Below are positions 45,639 through 54,026 of a stretch of 64,000 bases of DNA, piece after piece. The notes under the pieces were generated by a model that worked only from the letters and a program-made list of their open reading frames with translations, did not search any database and had not been told where the DNA came from. The position numbers and the translations under genes are program-made. The stretch covers positions 82,451 through 146,450 of the forward strand of contig LN890280.1 in NCBI GenBank assembly GCA_900065925.1. Direction: 5' to 3'. Position 1 is the stretch's first letter. Each line of letters begins with the position of its first letter. The stretch comes from Nitrosotalea devaniterrae (lineage in GTDB: Archaea > Thermoproteota > Nitrososphaeria > Nitrososphaerales > Nitrosopumilaceae).

Positions 45639-46790
45639 TTGGATGCCAAAAAGACAATTCTGTTTATTCCAAGCAATGAAAACCATTGCAAAATATTCCA
45701 GTCAATTGGGGTGCACCTTGGGGAATACAAACAAGTCTTTCTAACTCAAGGTTCATACAAAGATGAGGGGGCAGAAGAGGCTCTCAAAAAACTTGGAATC
45801 AGTTTTACAAGAATTGATGACTATGAAAAAAAAGATGCAGAATTTATTTTACTAAAAGAGAATGTGGGTATAGTAATAGTGGGTAATGATAGTGATGTCA
45901 TCCCTCAATGGTTTGTAAATTTGGCAAAAAATCTTGGAATACCTTCTGTATTTGTACAGGATGGAATGATGGTAGAAATCAAGACGCTTGGAAGAAACCT
46001 TGTCAAATCAACCAAGGACAAGTTTACGCAAACAAGCCCAAAACTCAAAATGCTGGCAATTGATCTTGGGAGAAAAAAGCAATACAGGAAAACTAGCTAT
46101 GGTTTGGGAGGTTGTACCCAGATACATACATGGGGAGAGCAATCTACATCATACTATGTCGATAAAGGAGTTGATAGGAAAACAATTGTGATAACTGGAA
46201 TTCCCAAGATCTATGATGATAGTATGATTTCATCTGAGGATGATGAAAAAATCATATTGTATACACCAACAGATTTTGTTCGCATGAATATTGTAAAATC
46301 TGACTATGCTAGAAAATTAGCTTATGATGTTTGCTCTATTGTTACATCCATAAAAAATGTAAAATTGATCATAAAGCCTCATCCAAGAGAAAATCTGAAT
46401 TTGTATGCAGATCTACCCGAGAAATTTGGTCCTAGGGTACAGATTTCAGATGAGGATGTGACGAAACTTTTGCCAATTTCAAGTTTGGTTATCAGCGATC
46501 TCTCTACTGTTGGACTAGAGGCCATCGGTCTCAAAAAACCAGTGGTGATATACCTTCCAAATGTAGAATCATTTACTGCAAATAATCTTTTTCCAAATGA
46601 CGTACTTGCAACAAACTTGGCTTTGTATGCAAAGGACAAGCAATCTCTTTCTGAACAAATTTCAAAAATTTTGGAAAAAAAATGGTCACCACAAGAGAGC
46701 AGCTTGTACATAGTTGAGAAATATCTCGGCCCTCTTGATGGTAAATCATCAGTAAGATCTGCCATGGATATTGAAAAATTATTGAAATAG
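45639..46790 (+). CDS. GT-B-like transferase (CDP-glycerol transferase/epimerase-like fold)
   Basis: 383 residues, TTG start. The pattern is that of GT-B enzymes of the UDP-GlcNAc 2-epimerase/CDP-glycerol transferase type: an N-terminal Rossmann domain (TILFIPSNENHCKIFQSIG), GIPSVFVQDGMMVE near 105, and a C-terminal domain with LIIKPHPRENLNLYADLPEK near 248 and SSLVISDLSTVGLEAIGLKKPVVIY near 285. It probably transfers a sugar or polyol phosphate. Substrates unknown. It converges with the DegT gene that follows. Confidence 0.65.
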   Translation: MDAKKTILFIPSNENHCKIFQSIGVHLGEYKQVFLTQGSYKDEGAEEALKKLGISFTRIDDYEKKDAEFILLKENVGIVIVGNDSDVIPQWFVNLAKNLGIPSVFVQDGMMVEIKTLGRNLVKSTKDKFTQTSPKLKMLAIDLGRKKQYRKTSYGLGGCTQIHTWGEQSTSYYVDKGVDRKTIVITGIPKIYDDSMISSEDDEKIILYTPTDFVRMNIVKSDYARKLAYDVCSIVTSIKNVKLIIKPHPRENLNLYADLPEKFGPRVQISDEDVTKLLPISSLVISDLSTVGLEAIGLKKPVVIYLPNVESFTANNLFPNDVLATNLALYAKDKQSLSEQISKILEKKWSPQESSLYIVEKYLGPLDGKSSVRSAMDIEKLLK

Positions 46791-46798
46791 CAAAAAGC

Positions 46799-47881
46799 CT
46801 ATTTTTGAATTTCATTTATTGAATCAATAACAAATTTAGATTCACTAATATTCATAGAATTGTAAATTGGGAGCAAGAATGATCTCTCAAATACATCTTC
46901 GGCATTTTTACATGATGAATTGTGCATCTCTGGATTACATGGTTGCATATGAATAGGCCTCCATGGTTTTCTTGCATCGATTTTCTTACTTATGAGATGT
47001 TTTACGAATCTATCCCTTTCGCTTTTACTTTTTGTCATAGCAAAAAATAATGTGCATGTATGTCTTGTACTGTATTCTGGAATTACTTGGAATTGCACAT
47101 TTTTAATTTTCTTTCTATAAATATCTGCAATCATATTTCTTCTTGAAATATATTGTTCTACTTTTTTTAATTGTTGAATTCCTATCGCTGATTGTAAATC
47201 CGTAGTTCTAAAATTCGTTCCTACTATATCGTGAACATATCTTTCATATTTATTACGACCATAATCTTTAATCTGTCTTATTCTATTGATTATTTTTTTA
47301 TCCTTTGTTGATATACATCCTCCTTCTATTGTAGTAATCAGCTTTATGGTTTGAAAGCTAAAGATGGTAGTGTGATCAAAGGATCCACTTTTCTTATTTT
47401 TATAAGTGGAACCAAATGCCTGCGCAGCATCTTCTATTAAAACAAATTTGTATCTATTTGATAATTCTCTAAATGCTTCGATATCTACTGATAGACCTCC
47501 AACGTCCACAATAATTACCATTTTTATGTTGTTCTTCTTAACCAGTTTCTCTACGCTTTCAAGACTAATATTGAAAGTAGTTTTGTCTACATCTGCTACA
47601 TGTACTTTTGCTCCAAGTATTTTAGGAATGGATGAGGTAGCTACAAATGTAAAGGATGGAACCACAATCCTGTCACCTGGTTTTAGTCCGTGAGCTAATA
47701 GTGCGGCCATAAGAGCTGATGAACCGTTATTTACGACCACTACATTTGAAGATAAATAATTTGAAAGAAGAGACTCAAATTTTTCTGTGGTTTTACCTTG
47801 GCTAGGCCAGTCGCTCTTTAGGACATCTAAAATTGCCTTTTTTTCTTCTTTATTTATATCCGGTTTACTAAATGAAATCAT
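46799..47881 (-). CDS. DegT/DnrJ/EryC1 aminotransferase (second copy)
   Basis: 360-residue sugar aminotransferase distinct from the one at 41.5 kb. VVVNNGSSALMAALLAHGL near 52, PSFTFVATSSIPKILGAKVHV near 77, LIEDAAQAFGSTYKN near 148, and PLP Lys in FSFQTIKLITTIEGG near 175. Likely aminates a keto sugar of the GDP- or UDP-linked series, for instance the product of the GMD gene nearby, as perosamine synthases do. The gene is more AT-rich than the one at 41.5 kb. Confidence 0.87.
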   Translation of the reverse strand: MISFSKPDINKEEKKAILDVLKSDWPSQGKTTEKFESLLSNYLSSNVVVVNNGSSALMAALLAHGLKPGDRIVVPSFTFVATSSIPKILGAKVHVADVDKTTFNISLESVEKLVKKNNIKMVIIVDVGGLSVDIEAFRELSNRYKFVLIEDAAQAFGSTYKNKKSGSFDHTTIFSFQTIKLITTIEGGCISTKDKKIINRIRQIKDYGRNKYERYVHDIVGTNFRTTDLQSAIGIQQLKKVEQYISRRNMIADIYRKKIKNVQFQVIPEYSTRHTCTLFFAMTKSKSERDRFVKHLISKKIDARKPWRPIHMQPCNPEMHNSSCKNAEDVFERSFLLPIYNSMNISESKFVIDSINEIQK

Positions 47882-47969
47882 AGATTCACATTCTGTATTA
47901 TTTTCATCTGTGACATAGCATCTTGAATCATATATTTAGCATGGGTATGGGAATTACTGCCTTATATCA

Positions 47970-48422
47970 ATGATAACCTGTGAATACTGTATGGCAAAAA
48001 GAGCTCCAAAAAAACTTTTCAATAAATTTGGTAAATACTTTCCATATTCTACTGTTGATATAGTAATTAAAAAAAATGATACATTTCTTCTTACAAAACG
48101 TAATATCTCTCCCTATAAGGGAAAATGGCACTTGCCCGGTGGAATAATTCACAGAGGTGAAAGAATGCATAATGCTGCAAAAGTAATAATAAAAAATGAA
48201 TTGAATGTGGAAATAAAAATAAAAAAGTTTCTTGGAATTTATGAAAATCTAGTTTCTGAACGGCATGATATTTCTCATGCTTTTGAAGCAAGTATTTTAA
48301 GTGGTAATATACAAAATGATTTCCAAAGTTCTGATGTGAAATTCTTTAAGCGTCTTCCAAAAAATATCATTCCATTTCATAGGACAATCATAATTGATAT
48401 GAGAAAGTCTTTGAACAAATAA
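47970..48422 (+). CDS. Nudix protein, GDP-mannose mannosyl hydrolase-like
   Basis: 150 residues. The Nudix region GGIIHRGERMHNAAKVIIKN is degenerate at the usual REUxEE, as in GDP-mannose mannosyl hydrolases (Gmm), which use a modified box. The preceding KWHLPGG and following FLGIYENLVSERHDISHAF also fit Gmm. N-terminal CEYCMAKR has a Cys pair. It may hydrolyse GDP-mannose or a GDP-deoxy sugar. The neighbouring GMD supports a GDP-mannose role. Confidence 0.7.
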   Translation: MITCEYCMAKRAPKKLFNKFGKYFPYSTVDIVIKKNDTFLLTKRNISPYKGKWHLPGGIIHRGERMHNAAKVIIKNELNVEIKIKKFLGIYENLVSERHDISHAFEASILSGNIQNDFQSSDVKFFKRLPKNIIPFHRTIIIDMRKSLNK

Positions 48423-48435
48423 AATTTGTTAAAAC

Positions 48436-49529
48436 TTAATTTCTGTTATTATTGTATTTCGTAGAAGATCTGATATTCTCTTTACTAAGTCTAGTAATGA
48501 CCTTAGATTCATTAGGATAAAGAGGAGCATCCCAAGGAAAGAATTTACCATCTAAGGACATCTTCCAACGTTTTATGTCTTCATTCAACATAATTTTGAC
48601 AAGGCCTTCAAAGTTTGTTTTTGGTTGCCAGCCAATCTTTCTTTTTGCTTTACTATAATCTCCTCTTAAATGATCTACATCCATAGGTCTAAAAAATCTT
48701 TTATCAATTTTTACAAATTTTCTCCAATCTAAACCTACAATTTCAAATGCAAGTTTCGCAAAATCCTTGACACTATGAGATTCTCCAGTAGATATGACAA
48801 AATCTCCTGGTTTTTCTTGTTGAAGCATCAAATGTACTGCCTCCATATATTCTGGCGCAAAACCCCAATCTCTTTTTGCATTAATATTTCCTAACACTAG
48901 ATTTTTTTCCAATCCGAGAGATATTTTTGCTACTCCATTTGTTATCTTTCTAGATACAAATTCTATTCCTCTTAGGGGGGATTCATGATTGAATAATAAT
49001 CCATTAGTAGCAAAAATTCCATATGCATCTCGATATACTTTGGTAATCCACTGTGCATATAGCTTGGAAACTCCATATGGACTAGCTGGACTAAAGTGGG
49101 TATTCTCATTTTGAAACTTGGTATTAACATTACCAAACATTTCACTACTTGATGCCTGATAAAATTTTATTTTTGGATTTAGAAATCTTATTGATTCCAA
49201 TAATTTGGTCACAGCGATACCAGTAATCTCCGCATTACCAACCGGCTGTTCAAATGCAGTACTTACGAAGCTTGCAGCAGCAAGATTGTACACTTCATGA
49301 GGATCAGAGATCTTTATGGCTTCAATTAATGAGCCCATGTCTAAGAGATCCGCTGGTATGAGATGTAATTTTGAGTAGATGTCAAGGGCCATCAATCTCC
49401 AAAAGTTTGGGGTTGATGTACGCCTGAATGTTCCATAAACTTTGTAACCCTTTGATAACAGCAACTTTGCTAAATACGCACCATCTTGACCTGTAACTCC
49501 GGTAATTAGTGCTCTCTTTATTTTTCCAT
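48436..49529 (-). CDS. gmd: GDP-mannose 4,6-dehydratase, apparent frameshift near start
   Basis: Makes GDP-4-keto-6-deoxy-mannose. The long frame (stop at 48436) carries AAASFVSTAFEQPVGNAE, YQASSSEMFGNV, SPYGVSKLYAQW (catalytic Tyr/Lys), NHESPLRG and AKRDWGFAPEYMEA. The nucleotide-binding start RALITGVTGQDGAYLAKLL is also in this frame, but no ATG/GTG/TTG precedes it before a stop. An ATG at 49529 in another frame reads correctly if the A5 run (49521-49525) had six As: M-E-K-I-K-R-A-L. So one base seems missing, or a non-standard start is used. TTG 49464 would lose the Rossmann start. A functional protein is likely if this is a sequencing error. Confidence 0.8.
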
Positions 49530-49663
49530 CACTTAGATATAGAAATAAACATGTGTTAATTTAGTTTACTTTAATTTTACCGATAGTTGTTTTAACTCAT
49601 TTTTCTAATTGATGATTCTCTTACAAATAATATCTCACATTCATTTCTTTGGGTGTTAATGTA

Positions 49664-50929
49664 TTATCTACTAATTATTTGTAATCTCGGTAAAGGTATG
49701 ATGAATTTTCCTCCACTATCGAGATATTGTTCTTCTCTTTTTGTAAATTCTTTTACATAATACCAAGGTAAAATAAAAAAATAGTCAGGTTTCTCAATTC
49801 TAGATTGTTCTTCTGATATGATTGGTATGTTGGTTCCTACCGTTTTTTTACCCCATTTTGTAGGATTTCTATCCGCTGCTGCCTTGATTAATTTATTATC
49901 TAATTCATAAAATTGTAATAATGTATTGCCTCTAATAGAGGCTCCATACAAATAAACTCTTTTTCCATTTTGAACTTCTGACTTGATAAAAGCATGAGTT
50001 TCTTTTTTTAAATCATTTATTCTTTTTGCAAATTGTTTGTAAACATTGAAATTGTCAAGTTTCATTTTCTTCTCACGATCTCTTAATTCGCTTACTTTTT
50101 TGGTTTCATGATATTCTTTACATTCTTGATGTTTTATGTATGCCCTAAAACTTCCACCATTTATTTCATTTAATTCTACATCAAAAATAGATAATTGATG
50201 TTTTTCAAGCAAATATTCAAGAACACTTAGTGAATAATATTCTAAATGCTCATGCACAATATTATCAAATGCGTTGTTCTCAAGCATGGTTCCTAGATAA
50301 TTCATTTGAATAATCCATATGCCATCATGATCTAATATCTTTACTATGTCTTCTACAAATTTATTGGGATTGTCTAAATCATAAAACATGGATATGGAGG
50401 TTATCGTTTTAGCTTTTTTAGTTCCGAATTCTTTTTTATATGAATCATAATTGAAAAAATCATTTATGATTTTTATGTTTTTAATTCTTATATCTTTAAT
50501 TAAATTATGAGCAGGCTCAAAACCTACTAACTGTACATCTTTGATATTATAACATTGTAATAGAGTGCCATCATTCGAACCTATGTCCACTACAATGTCT
50601 CCAGATTCAAATTTTATCAATTTTTTAATGCTAGATGTTATTTCAGTCAAAGCATCTGTCATGGTCTGATTCATACCGCTCTTGTACCAATAATTTCGGT
50701 AAAGCAATTCTCTAGATACTGTATCTTTCAATTGTAAGAGTCCACAACCACCTCTCTCTTTATTGCACAACACCACCTCTAAGGGTGATACAAGAATCTT
50801 ACTTTTATTATCGATGAAGTTAGAAATACACTGAGTACCCAAAGAAATTACGGGTTCTAGATTATTACCATTACACACTCTACAATTATTTCTTATAAGG
50901 AGATCATTGGACGCAAGAATTTCGCTCAT
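49664..50929 (-). CDS. NDP-sugar C-methyltransferase (NovU/TylC3-like)
   Basis: 421 residues with the three parts of sugar C-methyltransferases: a zinc-binding N-terminus (CRVCNGNNLEPVISLG with a later CGLLQ), a central class I methyltransferase (VVDIGSNDGTLLQ near 113, VGFEPAHNLIKDI), and a C-terminal domain with VYLYGASIRGNTLLQFYELD near 325 that binds the sugar nucleotide. It adds a methyl to carbon of a keto sugar, giving a branched sugar. It acts after the 4,6-dehydratase in such pathways. Very AT-rich. Confidence 0.88.
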   Translation of the reverse strand: MSEILASNDLLIRNNCRVCNGNNLEPVISLGTQCISNFIDNKSKILVSPLEVVLCNKERGGCGLLQLKDTVSRELLYRNYWYKSGMNQTMTDALTEITSSIKKLIKFESGDIVVDIGSNDGTLLQCYNIKDVQLVGFEPAHNLIKDIRIKNIKIINDFFNYDSYKKEFGTKKAKTITSISMFYDLDNPNKFVEDIVKILDHDGIWIIQMNYLGTMLENNAFDNIVHEHLEYYSLSVLEYLLEKHQLSIFDVELNEINGGSFRAYIKHQECKEYHETKKVSELRDREKKMKLDNFNVYKQFAKRINDLKKETHAFIKSEVQNGKRVYLYGASIRGNTLLQFYELDNKLIKAAADRNPTKWGKKTVGTNIPIISEEQSRIEKPDYFFILPWYYVKEFTKREEQYLDSGGKFIIPLPRLQIISR

Positions 50930-51041
50930 GTCTAGAAATATTCAAAATTGATTTTCATAATAAAATTATTTTGAGAAAAGAATCATCCGTATATAAAAGA
51001 AGCTATTTATGTAATTCATAAAATATTTGTATCATTATAAC

Positions 51042-52052
51042 ATGATAAAGACGCTGAAATTTTTGAATTTTAAAACATCATCTTCTACTAATCTACTACA
51101 TGAAAAACCAATTTTAATTGTAGGGTTGATGAGATCCGGTACTACATTATTAGACAGAATGATAGACGCTCATCCAAAAATACAAATATTTTTTGTGCGA
51201 ACTCAGTTTCTGAGAAAATTAAATGGTAAATTTGATCCATTGAATAAGAAAAATTTAGATAAATTGCTTCATGAGGTAGCAGATTTCCTACAAGTGTGGG
51301 GCAGAAAAACTACTGAAGATGAAATCGCTCAAGTTAAAGAATATGTTAAACAACATCATAAATTAAATTATAAATCAGTATATCTTGGTCTTGCTAAAAC
51401 TCTTTTACATATTTCTGATGATGAACGTTGGGGTGAAAAATATGATGGTCATGGTGGAGAGATAAAATATTTCATGAAAATGTTTCCAAAAGGACAGGTC
51501 ATACTAATTACCAGAGATCTACGTGATTCATATGCATCTAATAAAAAAAGAACAAAAGAAGTATTGGATGCACATGCATTCTTACGAGGTGATCATTTGA
51601 TGTTACTCGATGATTGGAAAAGAATGGCCGATCATTGGAATAATTTTTCAAGTCATTATGATAAGGAAAGTCATTTGCATATCACCTATGAAGAATTAAT
51701 CGAAAATCCTGAAACAACTACTAGAAAGATTTGTGAATTTCTTAAAATAGATTGGAGCGAAGATATGATAAATCCAAAAAAATTCCTAGACTGGGATGGG
51801 AAACAATGGCGAGCTAATACTAGCTTTGATACAATAGCATATGAAATTAGCAAGAATAATGTAAACAAACATAGAGACGAATTGTCTGACGAAGAGATGG
51901 TGCTAGTAGAATCTTATATGCGTAAATATCCCATCCGTGATGATCCTCATCATTACAAATATGTAACTGATGGCTTATCTAAAAACACAATACCTCTTGA
52001 AGAAAAATTGAAGAATGTTGTTGATTCATGGAAGGAAGCTCGCGATTTTTGA
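51042..52052 (+). CDS. PAPS-dependent sulfotransferase
   Basis: About 336 residues. PAPS-binding motif VGLMRSGTTLLDRMIDAHP near 27-45 (P-loop-like), and the 3'-phosphate-binding region ILITRDLRDSYASNKKR near 155. Later ITYEELIENPETTTRKICEFL fits the family. It would sulfate a sugar hydroxyl or other acceptor using PAPS. I place the start at ATG 51042; a TTG five codons upstream is possible. It converges with an APS kinase 47 bp downstream, which makes the donor. Confidence 0.88.
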   Translation: MIKTLKFLNFKTSSSTNLLHEKPILIVGLMRSGTTLLDRMIDAHPKIQIFFVRTQFLRKLNGKFDPLNKKNLDKLLHEVADFLQVWGRKTTEDEIAQVKEYVKQHHKLNYKSVYLGLAKTLLHISDDERWGEKYDGHGGEIKYFMKMFPKGQVILITRDLRDSYASNKKRTKEVLDAHAFLRGDHLMLLDDWKRMADHWNNFSSHYDKESHLHITYEELIENPETTTRKICEFLKIDWSEDMINPKKFLDWDGKQWRANTSFDTIAYEISKNNVNKHRDELSDEEMVLVESYMRKYPIRDDPHHYKYVTDGLSKNTIPLEEKLKNVVDSWKEARDF

Positions 52053-52099
52053 TTGCAATGGAACTTTCATTATCGTGTGATTACTATAACTATTGATAA

Positions 52100-52627
52100 T
52101 TATTTTGGTTCTACTCTTTCTATGAAATCCAAAACTAATTGTACTGATTCTTCAATTGCCTGTGCCTCAGTATCTATTATTAAATCTGGATCAATGGGCT
52201 CTTCATACGGGTCTTGTATTCCTGTCATTTCTTTTATTTCTCCTTTTAATGCTAGCTTATAATGTCCCTTTGGATCCCTTTTCATACAGGTTTCAATTGA
52301 ACATTTGACATAGATCTCTTTGAAATTCTTTCCAAGTATCTTTCTAGCTTCTTCTCTAATTTTTCTATAAGGTGATACTAATGCAACAAATACTATTATC
52401 CCATTTCTTGATAAAATTGAGCATATTCCAATTACTCGGTTAATATGTCGTTCTCTATCATCTCGACTAAATCCAGCTTCTGGACTTAGCCATTTGCGAA
52501 GTTCATCTCCATCTAATATCTCTGCTTTATTGTATTTTTTTAAAATATGATAAACTTGGTTAACTATTGATGTTTTTCCTGAACCTGGTCTTCCAGTAAA
52601 CCATAAAACTAATCCTTCTTCACTCAT
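52100..52627 (-). CDS. cysC: Adenylylsulfate (APS) kinase
   Basis: Phosphorylates APS to PAPS, the sulfate donor. P-loop FTGRPGSGKTSIV near residue 10, EILDGDELRKWLSPEAGFSR near 36, FVALVSPYRKIREEAR near 75 with the conserved SPYR, and ETCMKRDPKGHYKLALKGE near 112. The start is taken at MSEEGLVLWF (52627); an in-frame ATG 15 nt upstream exists. No ATP sulfurylase is in the window. Its pairing with a sulfotransferase implies PAPS for glycan sulfation rather than assimilation. Confidence 0.92.
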   Translation of the reverse strand: MSEEGLVLWFTGRPGSGKTSIVNQVYHILKKYNKAEILDGDELRKWLSPEAGFSRDDRERHINRVIGICSILSRNGIIVFVALVSPYRKIREEARKILGKNFKEIYVKCSIETCMKRDPKGHYKLALKGEIKEMTGIQDPYEEPIDPDLIIDTEAQAIEESVQLVLDFIERVEPK

Positions 52628-52662
52628 ATTGGTATATTGCATACTTTCTGATAATTCTCATT

Positions 52663-53745
52663 TTATCTTTCCTTTCTCCCAAGAACTTTATCTATAATCT
52701 TGTCATATTTTCGTAATGTTTTCCATGTAAAACTATTATGAATTGCATCTATGGTTTTTTGATATTCAGCGTTACTATTTTTCAAATTAGCTATTTCTTT
52801 CACAAGTTTTTTCATTTTTTCATCACCTATCTGTGTTACAAGAGATTCCACTTCTAGATCTTTATTATCATCTGGGGTATAGTATTTTATCCATTTTGGC
52901 GCATTTTCTATAATCCATTCTCTGTCCAAAATTTTTATTACAGCTTCATTGCCTCTATCAGCTTTTACTATTGGGTGTTCTGGATCCAAATACTTTGCAA
53001 TGGCTTTTGCATGTTTTACACGCCATTGTTTAAATTTTTCTATATCTATAATCACATGTTGCGGCTCATCAAACACTATCTTTTCATAATTTTTTGTATT
53101 GTCTGATTGATATCTTATAGATTCAGTTTCATTATGAATATGTGAGGTTGTATCGATTTTCCCATATTTGAAGCCTGATGTTTCAATGACTTGTCTTAAT
53201 AGGATATCCGTGAATCTCCACATGTAGTCATCATCACAATGAAAATTTTTTATTGATTTCTTTCGTAAAAGATGACATAGATCAAGTGATCTGCAATGTT
53301 CATCTAATTTCGGTTTATCCTCTCTATAAAAATGGAAACTTCGTAATCGCTTACTGCTTTCTAACGCATCGTAAAGATGTTGGTTTTTAGACATCTCATC
53401 AAACCAACCAGGAAATAATTCAATATCGGTATCAACAAGAACAAACCATTCTGTTGTTACTAACGAAAACAAGAATTCAAGTGCTTTTCCTGCTGTTTTT
53501 AAATCTGGCCTTGCATGAATTTCAACTCTCGGAAAATTTTCTAGTAATTCCAAAGTTTGATCTTTTGATCCACCATCACAAACAAATAATCTATTAACAG
53601 GTATTTCTCTATAAATTGTATATAGTGATTTTTCAAGAAAATCTTCTGCATCTAATGATAACATTATGACATCTACTGATTCAAGATTTGGTTCAGTAAG
53701 ATGCCTATCAACGAAACATCCTGAAGGTCTATCGATATGTTTCAA
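52663..53745 (-). CDS. Glycosyltransferase family 2-like
   Basis: 360 residues. An N-terminal GT-A-like domain with VIMLSLDAEDFLEKSLY near 25, VNRLFVCDGGSKDQTLELLE near 49, and WFVLVDTDIELFPGWFDEM near 97, where DTD stands for the usual DxD. The C-terminal 60 residues form a coiled coil (KMKKLVKEIANLKNSNAEYQ) and a tail SFTWKTLRKYDKIIDK, seen in many cell-surface glycosyltransferases. Sugar unknown. Confidence 0.75.
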   Translation of the reverse strand: MKHIDRPSGCFVDRHLTEPNLESVDVIMLSLDAEDFLEKSLYTIYREIPVNRLFVCDGGSKDQTLELLENFPRVEIHARPDLKTAGKALEFLFSLVTTEWFVLVDTDIELFPGWFDEMSKNQHLYDALESSKRLRSFHFYREDKPKLDEHCRSLDLCHLLRKKSIKNFHCDDDYMWRFTDILLRQVIETSGFKYGKIDTTSHIHNETESIRYQSDNTKNYEKIVFDEPQHVIIDIEKFKQWRVKHAKAIAKYLDPEHPIVKADRGNEAVIKILDREWIIENAPKWIKYYTPDDNKDLEVESLVTQIGDEKMKKLVKEIANLKNSNAEYQKTIDAIHNSFTWKTLRKYDKIIDKVLGRKER

Positions 53746-53848
53746 ATATATTCTTCCTAATGTAGATCATTATTAAAGTTCTTAGGATAGGTTTGCTAAA
53801 AAATTACTTAACAAAAGTTTTAGAAGAATTATTTTATTCTTCTACAAA

Positions 53849-54016
53849 TCAATTATTCAAATATTCAGTAAAATTCTTACAAAGTATTTCTACTAATTTA
53901 TCTAGCATGTAACTGTCAAAATGTACATCATGATCTCCAGAAATCAAGTAAATTTCTGAACAACATGATTCTGATCCAGTCATAACCAGAACTGCAACTT
54001 TTTTTGTCAGCAACAA
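53849..54016 (-). CDS. Small ORF (55 aa), possible remnant of a longer gene
   Basis: TTG 54016 opens a 55-residue frame: KKVAVLVMTGSESCCSE, then IYLISGDHDVHFDSYMLDKL and a stop. The segment YLISGDHDVHF is like YLISGDFDMRF at the C-terminus of the methyltransferase ending at 45533. It lies 10 bp after the stop of the 54027-56063 gene, on the same strand. It may be a remnant of a larger gene, or a small partner protein. The 281-bp space between the two GT genes holds nothing else. Confidence 0.4.
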   Translation of the reverse strand: MLLTKKVAVLVMTGSESCCSEIYLISGDHDVHFDSYMLDKLVEILCKNFTEYLNN

Positions 54017-54026
54017 TCACTACAAA

